This document shows positions 58,027 through 64,000 of a stretch of 64,000 bases of DNA, one piece after another. The stretch spans positions 32,964 to 96,963 of the forward strand of contig JAZUPW010000020.1 in NCBI GenBank assembly GCA_045605385.1, in the 5' to 3' direction. The position numbers were made by a program, and so were the translations under genes. Position 1 is the stretch's first letter. The number at the start of each line of letters is the position of its first letter. The notes below the pieces were generated by a model. That model saw only the letters and a program-made list of their open reading frames with translations. It was not told the origin of the DNA and ran no database searches. This DNA comes from SIG607 sp045605385. GTDB taxonomy: Bacteria > Bacillota > Clostridia > Oscillospirales > Acutalibacteraceae.

Positions 58027-58055
58027 ATTATACTATAAAAACGGCTATTGTTCAA
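58027..58055 (-). promoter_or_regulatory. Promoter of the ABC transporter operon
   Basis: TTGAAC (58055-58050), 17-base spacer, TATAAT (58032-58027). The leader to the ATG at 57933 is about 85 bases and AT-rich. It faces away from the tRNA promoter. Confidence 0.75.
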
Positions 58056-58083
58056 GTATTTTTACACTTTTTTAAAAAAACAC

Positions 58084-58112
58084 TTGACAAGTTGGGCTTG
58101 TGTTGTTATAAT
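58084..58112 (+). promoter_or_regulatory. Promoter of the tRNA operon
   Basis: Perfect TTGACA (58084-58089), 17-base spacer and perfect TATAAT (58107-58112), about 30 bases before tRNA-Met. Confidence 0.92.
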
Positions 58113-58143
58113 ATCAAAGTCACGGCAAGTGATGTATGGATAT

Positions 58144-58220
58144 GGCGGTATAGCTCAGTTGGCTAGAGCACACGGTTCATACCCGTGGTGTCGCCGGTTC
58201 AAATCCTGCTACCGCTACCA
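58144..58220 (+). tRNA. tRNA-Met (CAT), elongator type
   Basis: A 77-base cloverleaf with encoded CCA. The acceptor stem GGCGGTA pairs with TACCGCT (first pair G.U), the anticodon loop is TTCATAC, and the T-loop is normal (GGTTCAAAT). The anticodon stem CACGG/CCGTG lacks the three G:C pairs of initiator tRNA, so it is read as elongator Met. A lysidine-modified tRNA-Ile cannot be fully excluded. Confidence 0.93.
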
Positions 58221-58223
58221 TCT

Positions 58224-58299
58224 GGCCCGGTGGTCAAGAGGCCTAAGACACCGCCCTTTCACGGCGGTAACACGAGTTCGAATCTCGTCCGGGTCACCA
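58224..58299 (+). tRNA. tRNA-Glu (TTC)
   Basis: A 76-base cloverleaf with encoded CCA. The acceptor GGCCCGG pairs with CCGGGTC, the anticodon loop is CTTTCAC (anticodon TTC), and the T-arm is CACGAGTTCGAATCTCG. It starts three bases after tRNA-Met. Its last 21 bases are repeated exactly at 58468 and 58657. Confidence 0.95.
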
Positions 58300-58303
58300 A
58301 AAT

Positions 58304-58337
58304 AAAAAGCACTGTACTTTTTAGTACGGTGCTTTTT
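58304..58337 (+). terminator. Terminator after tRNA-Glu (repeat copy 1)
   Basis: AAAAAGCACTGTAC...GTACGGTGCTTTTT followed by GTTTTT, four bases after the CCA end. Confidence 0.85.
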
Positions 58338-58492
58338 GTTTTTATTGCGTAAGCAATAAACGAGATTCGAAAAGGAAGGAGAAAACCGTAAGGTTTTCGG
58401 AAGCAAACAGTATAGTATACTGTTTGCACTGACGGGTGCGTGCCGAAAAGCGCAGAAGCTTTTCGGGCGAATCTCGTCCGGGTCACCAAAAT

Positions 58493-58526
58493 AAAAAGCA
58501 CTGTACTTTTTAGTACGGTGCTTTTT
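58493..58526 (+). terminator. Same terminator hairpin in repeat copy 2
   Basis: Identical to the hairpin at 58304 and again directly after a tRNA-Glu 3' fragment. Confidence 0.75.
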
Positions 58527-58676
58527 GTTTTTATTGCGCAAGCAATAAACGAGATTCGAAAAGGAAGGAGAAAACCGCAAGGTTTTCGGAAGCAAACAGT
58601 ATAGTATACTGTTTGCGCTGACGGGTGCGTGCCGAAAAGCGCAGAAGCTTTTCGGGCGAATCTCGTCCGGGTCACC

Positions 58677-58707
58677 AAAAATCCTCATTCGTAAGAATGG
58701 GGATTTT
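58677..58707 (+). terminator. Third, different terminator after the last tRNA 3' fragment
   Basis: AAAATCCTCATTC-GTAA-GAATGGGGATTTT, then ACTTTTT. It is probably the original terminator of the tRNA operon before the repeats arose. The interval 58708-58816 shows no gene. Confidence 0.75.
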
Positions 58708-58816
58708 ACTTTTTCACATTCACTCTTAACTTTTCACTAATCTCTGCGCTTTTATATGTAGGATTTTTGGAGGTAATAAGTAATAGTGAATAGGTGTTTT
58801 TCTGCATGGTTTCGCC

Positions 58817-58845
58817 TTGCTTTTTTGTTTTATATAAGATATAAT
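58817..58845 (+). promoter_or_regulatory. Predicted promoter of the YcxB-like gene
   Basis: TTGCTT (58817-58822), 17-base spacer, TATAAT (58840-58845), 20 bases before the ATG with AGAGGTG between. Confidence 0.6.
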
Positions 58846-58864
58846 AAACTTAAGAGGTGATTTT

Positions 58865-59380
58865 ATGCCAATTAACGTTTCAACTGTTTATTCCGAAAAA
58901 AATCTTATTGAATTTAACAGGTATGTAACTAAATCAAAAATAGTGTTCTGGATAATTATGGCGCTGTGCTCTTTTTTAGTGGTGGGCTCTTTTGTTTTTC
59001 TGGCGCTGATAAACGAATTATCCTTTGAAATTTACCTTTGCCTTGCGCTTACAATTCTTTTAGACCTTTTATACGTATTTTTATACGTGTTCCTCCCTCG
59101 CATTACGCTAAAAAAACAAAAATCGCTTAACACTACTCTTAATTACTCTTTTGAAGGCGAACACTTTTCGGTTAATGCGCAAAACGAATATGCAACCGAA
59201 AACTCTACGGTTAAATATACAATGCTTTCTAAGGTTGCCAGAAACAAAAACTTTGTTTATTTGTTTATTTCACCCATTCAGGCTTACGTGGTAGATATTT
59301 CAGAACTTTCCTATGAAGATGTAATTAACTTTAAAAATTTTTTACAACCGCATTTCAAACCAAAAAAATTCAAATGGTAA
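58865..59380 (+). CDS. YcxB-like membrane protein
   Basis: A 171-residue protein with two adjacent membrane helices (about residues 28-50 and 53-78). The soluble C-terminal domain matches the YcxB-like pattern (NYSFEGEHFSVNAQNEYATE, then YTMLSKVARNKNFVYLFIS and a closing DVINFKNFL). Function of the family is unknown. It is the only protein gene on the plus strand in this window, with its own promoter and AGAGGTG ribosome site, and it ends at a terminator shared with the convergent transporter gene. Confidence 0.8.
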   Translation: MPINVSTVYSEKNLIEFNRYVTKSKIVFWIIMALCSFLVVGSFVFLALINELSFEIYLCLALTILLDLLYVFLYVFLPRITLKKQKSLNTTLNYSFEGEHFSVNAQNEYATENSTVKYTMLSKVARNKNFVYLFISPIQAYVVDISELSYEDVINFKNFLQPHFKPKKFKW

Positions 59381-59383
59381 AAT

Positions 59384-59410
59384 AAAAAAACGGGTTTTCA
59401 CCCGTTTTTC
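59384..59410. terminator. Bidirectional terminator between convergent genes
   Basis: AAAAAACGGG-TTTTCA-CCCGTTTTT has T-runs in both directions. It lies after the YcxB-like gene and overlaps the last codons of the EamA gene. Confidence 0.85.
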
Positions 59411-60276
59411 TTTTTGCCTATATTAATTTCATTAAGTAAAGTAAACCCTAAAATCAGCGCTCCGCCAAATACTTGCCATATATTCATAGGCTCTTTTAAA
59501 AGTGTTACAGAAAGTATTACTGCCACTAAAGGGTCAATGTAACTAAGTATTGCAACTTCCTGCCCTTTTAAGTTTTTAAGCGCAGTAAAATACATACAAT
59601 ATGCAAGGCCTGTATGTACAATACCAACCGTTATCAAATTTACCGTTCCCAATGTGCTTAAACCGCCTAAATGAAGGCCGCCGCTAAACAGCACGTAAGG
59701 AAACATAACCACCGCCGCGGCAACAAACTGCAAAAAGGTTCTGGTAATGCCGTCGGTGTTTTTAATTCTTTTGTTAATAAGAATAACACTTGCATAAAGA
59801 ACAGCCGCAGAAAGGCCTAACAAAACACCGTAAAAATGCTTGTTTCCGCCCGTTTTATCACCAAATCCCGTTATCATTACAATACCAACGGTTGCCGCTG
59901 TAAAGCAAATTATCTGCTTAAAACTCAGTCTTTCTTTAAATAAAAACACACTCGCAACAGTAACAAGTACAGGCGCAAAATAATAACTCAGCGTTGCTGC
60001 CGAAACGGTTGTATAATTATATGCTTCAAACAAAAGAATCCAGTTAAAACCAATTGCCACGCCCGATATAAACAGCCATATAAGGTCTTTTTTTATTTTA
60101 GCAAAATCAATTTTTCTTTTTGTTAAAACAAAAAACAAGCCAACAACAATTATTGCAAGAACAGCGCGAAATAAGGCAAGTAAAGGCGAACTCACACTTA
60201 TATTTCGCCTGAAAACACCAATGGTACCAAAAATCACCATAGATGCAATAAGCAAAATTCTCGATTTTAAAGCCAT
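59398..60276 (-). CDS. EamA/DMT-family transporter
   Basis: A 292-residue membrane protein with about ten hydrophobic helices in two homologous EamA halves (first half around VIFGTIGVFRRNIS and SAATLSYYFAPV, second around ALKNLKGQEVAILSYIDPLV). The family exports or imports small metabolites such as amino acids or nucleosides; the substrate cannot be read from sequence. It starts 4 bases after the amidohydrolase gene with AGGAGTAAGC, so the two are co-transcribed. Confidence 0.88.
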   Translation of the reverse strand: MALKSRILLIASMVIFGTIGVFRRNISVSSPLLALFRAVLAIIVVGLFFVLTKRKIDFAKIKKDLIWLFISGVAIGFNWILLFEAYNYTTVSAATLSYYFAPVLVTVASVFLFKERLSFKQIICFTAATVGIVMITGFGDKTGGNKHFYGVLLGLSAAVLYASVILINKRIKNTDGITRTFLQFVAAAVVMFPYVLFSGGLHLGGLSTLGTVNLITVGIVHTGLAYCMYFTALKNLKGQEVAILSYIDPLVAVILSVTLLKEPMNIWQVFGGALILGFTLLNEINIGKKKNG

Positions 60277-60280
60277 ACGC

Positions 60281-61072
60281 TTACTCCTGTTCTTTCAGTA
60301 TACGCAAAGCGTTTTTGTAAGCAATTTTCTCAAAGTCATCATCGCTTAATTTAAGTTTCAAGAAACTCTTAACTTCTTTTTCGGGGTCCCAAAGCGGATA
60401 ATCGCTGCCGTAAAGCATACGCTCGGCACCGTAGGCGTTTATATATTTTTCCGCCTCGCCTTTTTGCATAAACATTAAAGAACTTGAAACATCAAAAAAG
60501 CAATTAGTATCTTTTAAACATTCGTATGCGGTTTCTTGCATAGAATAACCACCAAAATGCGCCGCAATTACTTCTAAATCGGGAAAGTTATCCAGCACTT
60601 TTCTTACACGTGCAGGATGTGAATAATCATAGCGCTTATCACCCGTGTGAAAAATTACGGGTATTTTTCCTTTAATCATATCGTACATAGGAAAAAGGCG
60701 TTTGTCGTCTATGTTAAAAAGTTGGGTATCGGGGTGCATTTTAATACCGCGCAGACCGTTTTTAATAATATATTCAACCTCGCCGCAAATATCTTCCATG
60801 CCAGCGTGAACGGTGCCAAAACCGTAAAAACGGTTGTTTTTTTTAATCTCCTGGCTTATAAAATGGTTAATGCTTCGCACGTGGTCGGGCTTAATTGCAA
60901 CGGGCAACAGCACAAATTCACTTATTCCCGCTTTATCTCCCTGTTTAAGCAAAGTTTCAACCGTTCCGTCCATACCGCCGCCTTCAAGACCGTAAAAATC
61001 ACTTATACTTTTAGCGGCCTTAGCGGCAACTTTTTGCGGATATACGTGCGTATGAAAATCTATAATGCGCAT
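60281..61072 (-). CDS. Amidohydrolase family protein (TIM-barrel metal-dependent hydrolase)
   Basis: A 263-residue member of the Amidohydro_2 group. The first strand carries the metal-binding HxH (DFHTHVYP, His7 and His9), later strands supply His in VIFHTGD and AAHFGG, and the final metal Asp is in LYGSDYPLW. Length fits the compact members. These enzymes hydrolyse or decarboxylate small ring or amide compounds; substrate not assignable. Co-transcribed with the EamA transporter, which might handle its substrate or product (inference). Confidence 0.87.
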   Translation of the reverse strand: MRIIDFHTHVYPQKVAAKAAKSISDFYGLEGGGMDGTVETLLKQGDKAGISEFVLLPVAIKPDHVRSINHFISQEIKKNNRFYGFGTVHAGMEDICGEVEYIIKNGLRGIKMHPDTQLFNIDDKRLFPMYDMIKGKIPVIFHTGDKRYDYSHPARVRKVLDNFPDLEVIAAHFGGYSMQETAYECLKDTNCFFDVSSSLMFMQKGEAEKYINAYGAERMLYGSDYPLWDPEKEVKSFLKLKLSDDDFEKIAYKNALRILKEQE

Positions 61073-61106
61073 AAAGCACCTCTGTGTTTAATTATTGAAC
61101 CTAATG

Positions 61107-61135
61107 ATTATATCACTTTTATTTAACAATTGCAA
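61107..61135 (-). promoter_or_regulatory. Promoter of the amidohydrolase-EamA operon
   Basis: TTGCAA (61135-61130), 17-base spacer, TATAAT (61112-61107), followed by AGAGGTG before the ATG. Confidence 0.65.
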
Positions 61136-61143
61136 TTAATATT

Positions 61144-61175
61144 AAAACCGCCCGAGAAAAAATCCCAAGCGGTTT
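61144..61175 (-). terminator. Terminator of the dockerin-protein gene
   Basis: AAACCGCTTGGGA...TCTCGGGCGGTTT pairs fully with G.U pairs included, followed by TAATATT, 6 bases after the stop. Confidence 0.75.
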
Positions 61176-61181
61176 AGTGTT

Positions 61182-63137
61182 TTATAACTCAATACCTGCA
61201 ATTATCTTTTTCAACATAGCCAAGTCGGCAACGTTAACACTTCCGCCGCTTAAATCTATGTCAGCAAGGTCATTATTTTCAATTGTTTTAAGCCCTGCAA
61301 TTATTTTTTTAACGTCAGCAAGGTCACTTACGTTTTCGCTTCCGTCACCGTTAACGTCTCCCGAAACAACCTTTAAGGTTATATAATCAGAATATTTACC
61401 GTTGGATTCACCAAGATAGCATACTTCCACATTGTATGCTCCCCTTTGAATGCAATCAAATTCACCTAACGTAAACATACTGTTGCAAAGTTTTTTAGTG
61501 CCGTCTGCGTATACAACGTTAAACGAAATACCTTCGCAAGATTTAATCGGGTCTGACAATTCATTTATTCGGTAGTGTGTTTTTTCAGGCGGGGTTACAA
61601 TTTCTATTTTTTCAATAGCCACACCTGCTACGTCGCCCACAAATTCAATCTTTTCTATATGTCCGTTATTGTTGCAACTTACCTTTATGGAATCATAATC
61701 TTTAGTATAAGCATCATAAAGTTCAATATTTCCGTAATAACCGTTTTCTATAGATTCAAAATCACCGTCTTTTATAGCCAAAATATCCATTATAAGCGGT
61801 AAATCTACAGTTTGGGTTGCAGCGTTATAACCGTCAAGTTCTGTTGCATCAAAATTCCCAATGCCAAACAACTTTTGAACGCTATCCTTAACAACGCTAA
61901 CAGGAACAGTGACAATATACATACCGTCGCCTTCGGCCATATTAGTAAATTCACTATACGCTCCCATATTGCTTGTTACGGCTATTGTAGCTAAAGACAA
62001 TGCGTCTGTTTTGCTGTCTTTACTGTCATAACCCATAAAGGTATCTTGTAATATGTACTTACTGTATACTCGGTATTCCTTAATTGTGGCTATAGCATAA
62101 GCCATAGAAAACGTTGCAGAAAATTCCTTACACTCTACCTCGTTGCTTAATAAATAACCAAACGAAATAGAAACAGGCGAATCCATATCAAGTCCATAAT
62201 ATAAAGTTGCCCCTGGAATAGCGCCCTTATCGGTATAAACCGTACCTATCATAATTGTTTCATCAGTATAAATTTCAGGCAAAACATCTATAAATTCATA
62301 CTTTTCCACAACGCCGTCATTACGGGTCAGGGCAATATTAAGGTCGCTATCAATAGTAACGCTTGTATAAGGGTTTTCAAGAACTTCAACAGTTATAATC
62401 TGTTCAAAACCGAACAGACTTACCAAAGCCTCATTTTTTCCCTTACCCCAAGGGGAAACATACTGCATATCAAGTTTTTCTATAAAATAATCTTTGCCGT
62501 TGTAATTTACTGCGCCGTTTACCGATTCACATACAGTACCGTCTTTAAAGTATACCTTGCAAGAAGCTTCATACACGTATGCTAAAAATTCGGTGTATTC
62601 ATCTGTTTCGTAATCATAAATATAATCTAAGTAACAGTTAAAGTTTTCATAAACTGTAGTATTATTAAACTCTACCTTTTCTACAGGACTTTCAAGCACG
62701 TGAACGTTAAATTCAACTGTTTTATCAAGCAAAGTTGCGCTTACAGTGTGCGTACCAACGCCCCAGGGCTCATCCATTTGGGTGTCTTCAAATGAAAGTT
62801 GGTATGTAATACCGTTATACACAATGCCGTAAAGGTCTTCGTTAATAAGCGAAGCCTCAAAAAAGCCGTCGTTTAATGTTGACACTCTGAAGGTTGGCGA
62901 ATAATTATAATAAAAATATTCACCTATATATTCGCCTGTTTCTTCATCGTAAACACCTTGAGTATAACCGTCTATATTTTCATAGACGTAACAGTCATCA
63001 ACAACCAAAGCAGAAACACTTAATTCTTCGCCGCCTGTAGACCACATAGGGAAAATGGCAAAAGCGTTCATCGGCATTACAAAAATAATAAGTAACACCG
63101 TTAAAACAACCGCTAAACAACCTCTAAATCTTTTCAT
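61182..63137 (-). CDS. Secreted dockerin-bearing protein with Ig-like repeats
   Basis: A 651-residue protein with a signal peptide (about 1-27). Two related beta-sandwich, Ig-like repeats follow; landmarks are MDEPWGVGTHTVSATL in the first and YVSPWGKGKNEALVSL in the second. A middle region of unknown fold is followed by a further Ig-like module. Residues 592-651 are a type I dockerin: the first calcium loop is DVNGDGSENVSD, while the second (DIDLSGGSVNVAD) is degenerate, and both are followed by a KKIIAG helix end. Dockerins bind cohesins on cellulosomal scaffolds. No catalytic domain was recognised. It has AAAGGAG upstream and its own promoter and terminator. Confidence 0.85.
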   Translation of the reverse strand: MKRFRGCLAVVLTVLLIIFVMPMNAFAIFPMWSTGGEELSVSALVVDDCYVYENIDGYTQGVYDEETGEYIGEYFYYNYSPTFRVSTLNDGFFEASLINEDLYGIVYNGITYQLSFEDTQMDEPWGVGTHTVSATLLDKTVEFNVHVLESPVEKVEFNNTTVYENFNCYLDYIYDYETDEYTEFLAYVYEASCKVYFKDGTVCESVNGAVNYNGKDYFIEKLDMQYVSPWGKGKNEALVSLFGFEQIITVEVLENPYTSVTIDSDLNIALTRNDGVVEKYEFIDVLPEIYTDETIMIGTVYTDKGAIPGATLYYGLDMDSPVSISFGYLLSNEVECKEFSATFSMAYAIATIKEYRVYSKYILQDTFMGYDSKDSKTDALSLATIAVTSNMGAYSEFTNMAEGDGMYIVTVPVSVVKDSVQKLFGIGNFDATELDGYNAATQTVDLPLIMDILAIKDGDFESIENGYYGNIELYDAYTKDYDSIKVSCNNNGHIEKIEFVGDVAGVAIEKIEIVTPPEKTHYRINELSDPIKSCEGISFNVVYADGTKKLCNSMFTLGEFDCIQRGAYNVEVCYLGESNGKYSDYITLKVVSGDVNGDGSENVSDLADVKKIIAGLKTIENNDLADIDLSGGSVNVADLAMLKKIIAGIEL

Positions 63138-63168
63138 AATACCGACTCCTTTATTTTAAAGTAACGTG

Positions 63169-63197
63169 ATTGTATAATTGAAACAATGCAACCTCAA
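63169..63197 (-). promoter_or_regulatory. Promoter of the dockerin-protein gene
   Basis: TTGAGG (63197-63192), 17-base spacer, TACAAT (63174-63169), about 30 bases before the ATG. Confidence 0.6.
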
Positions 63198-63249
63198 TTA
63201 ATTTTAACCACTATAATAATTATACAATAATTATATAATTTTTACAACA

Positions 63250-63284
63250 AAAAAATTAGCCGCAGCAGTTCTGCTACGGCAATT
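63250..63284 (-). terminator. Terminator of the zinc-ribbon protein gene
   Basis: ATTGCCGTAGCAG...CTGCTGCGGCTAAT followed by TTTTTTT, 4 bases after the stop codon. Confidence 0.88.
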
Positions 63285-63287
63285 TCA

Positions 63288-63689
63288 TTAAAAAACTCTT
63301 GTTTTAAAGGTGTGGGTGCATTTTGGACAGTTGACGGTGTGTTTGCCTTTTTTACGCGGAAGGCGTAACGTGGCTTTACAGGCAGGACATTTTCGGTAGA
63401 TATGCGATTTATCGCTGTTACGCTGTTTCATATTTTCAGCTTTGCCCTTAAATTGGTTTAAAAAAGCCATATATTTTTGGTTCTCGTTGCGTCTTTTGTA
63501 ATGGTCTTTCGAAAGAGCGCGAAAAAGCGCTACAAGTTCTATTGCATATACCAAAAACTGTAATATTCTTGAACGAAGGAATAAATTAATAAACGCTATT
63601 GCGGCGGCTAAAACGAATAAACCCCAAAAAAGTTGGTCAATTCCGTAACGACCGCGAAAAAATTGCATTAATTTGTAACGAAAATTCAT
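63288..63689 (-). CDS. Small zinc-ribbon membrane protein
   Basis: A 133-residue protein from the ATG at 63689 (MNFRYKLMQFFRGRYG), with AAGGAGCG upstream; an earlier in-frame ATG at 63725 lies upstream of that ribosome site and is rejected. Two hydrophobic helices (about 17-40 and 43-60) are followed by a charged region. The C-terminal zinc ribbon has CPACKATLRLPRKKGKHTVN and then CPKCTHTF, four cysteines in two CxxC pairs. The MFRG..G start and zinc ribbon resemble uncharacterised Clostridia proteins; function unknown. Confidence 0.8.
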   Translation of the reverse strand: MNFRYKLMQFFRGRYGIDQLFWGLFVLAAAIAFINLFLRSRILQFLVYAIELVALFRALSKDHYKRRNENQKYMAFLNQFKGKAENMKQRNSDKSHIYRKCPACKATLRLPRKKGKHTVNCPKCTHTFKTRVF

Positions 63690-63796
63690 TAAAAAACGCT
63701 CCTTTTTTAAACGATTATAAGCCAAAAATGTTAAAAAATTAAGTGTTTTTGGTTAATTTTAAGTTAAAAAATTACCTTTTTTGATTGATTTTGAGT

Positions 63797-63830
63797 AAAA
63801 AAATAGCCGTAAGTTATCACTTACGGCTTA
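63797..63830 (-). terminator. Terminator after the 23S rRNA gene
   Basis: TAGCCGTAAGT-GATA-ACTTACGGCTA with TTTTTTT on the minus strand, about 50 bases after the 23S 3' end. Confidence 0.85.
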
Positions 63831-63880
63831 AATACACCCTCAAAACTGAACAAAGAGTAAAGACAAAAGGATCGAAATAT

Positions 63881-64000
63881 AGGTCAAGCCCTCGGTCTAT
63901 TAGTACAGCCTAGCTTTGACATCACTGCCTTTACACATGCTGCCTATCAACCCGGTAGTCTACCGGGGACCTTACTAACTTACGTTATGGGATATCTTAT
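63881..64000 (-). rRNA. 23S ribosomal RNA, 3' end (partial)
   Basis: On the minus strand the last 120 bases match the conserved 23S 3' region, ending TACTAATAGACCGAGGGC then TTGACC. The gene continues beyond the right edge. The exact mature end is uncertain by a few bases. No 5S gene follows before the terminator. Confidence 0.93.

Larger units (their letters stand above)
58279..58677 (+). repeat. Two 189-bp tandem repeats ending in copies of the tRNA-Glu 3' end
   Basis: The terminal 21 bases of tRNA-Glu (58279-58299) recur at 58468-58488 and 58657-58677, exactly 189 bases apart. The units 58300-58488 and 58489-58677 differ at only three positions, all transitions. Each unit holds a terminator hairpin and ATTGC-GNAA-GCAAT. 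Then CGAGATTCG, the inverse of the CGAATCTCG in the tRNA fragment, encloses three hairpins: AAAACC-GNAA-GGTTTT, GCAAACAGTA...TACTGTTTGC and CCGAAAAGC-GCAGAA-GCTTTTCGG. Minus-strand frames cross it only because 189 is divisible by three. Confidence 0.93.

Noticed and set aside
58215..58688. Minus-strand open frames of 139-157 codons with internal repeats
   Set aside because: They run antisense through tRNA-Glu and exist only because the 189-bp repeat is a multiple of three; no start signal or plausible product.
63690..63880. A 5S rRNA gene downstream of 23S
   Set aside because: Only about 50 bases separate the 23S end from a clear terminator, and no 5S-like sequence was seen.

Overview
The window looks like a chromosome segment of an AT-rich, Gram-positive anaerobe of the Clostridia, most likely the Oscillospirales/Ruminococcaceae group. 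This rests on a T-box-controlled cysteine operon, the recA-recX-rimO-pgsA order, a type I dockerin, lipoproteins and single-membrane surface proteins, and AGGAGG-type ribosome binding sites. The genus is inference. Almost every gene lies on the minus strand; only two tRNA genes and one small membrane protein gene are on the plus strand.

Positions 1-39,864 hold one paralogous gene family in tandem. There are five complete two-gene units and a sixth that runs off the left edge. In each complete unit a giant surface protein (about 1,610-1,890 residues) is followed 18-21 bases later by a lipoprotein of about 620-627 residues. The giant protein has a signal peptide, about six or seven jelly-roll carbohydrate-binding-like modules alternating with InlB-type B-repeats, a conserved juxtamembrane motif, one membrane helix and a KKRK tail. 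The lipoprotein has a lipobox, two copies of a small alpha/beta module, and a glycoside hydrolase family 16 domain with an intact ExDxxE motif. A promoter can be proposed for each unit and a terminator follows each complete one. No transporter, regulator, transposase or sortase gene lies inside the array. The simplest reading is a set of cell-surface glycan-binding stalks, each paired with a membrane-tethered beta-glycanase, diversified by duplication.

Positions 40,040-52,780 are housekeeping and regulation. They hold a T-box-controlled cysE-cysS-methyltransferase operon, a CarD-like regulator, and recA-recX-rimO-pgsA. Upstream of these is a run of lipoprotein, response regulator, histidine kinase, DUF1385 protein and prmC. 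Positions 52,903-57,933 hold a four-gene ABC exporter operon of the Gld type (ATPase, permease, GldG-like, DUF4340). Positions 58,084-58,707 hold tRNA-Met and tRNA-Glu. The 3' end of tRNA-Glu is repeated twice more by two 189-bp tandem units full of hairpins.

Positions 58,865-63,689 hold a YcxB-like protein, an EamA transporter, an amidohydrolase, a dockerin-bearing secreted protein and a small zinc-ribbon membrane protein. The right edge is the 3' end of a 23S rRNA gene, followed directly by a terminator with no 5S gene.

The best candidates for undescribed biology are the surface-protein/GH16 array, the 189-bp structured repeats at tRNA-Glu, and two other multi-hairpin intergenic elements at about 17.4 kb and 25.6 kb.
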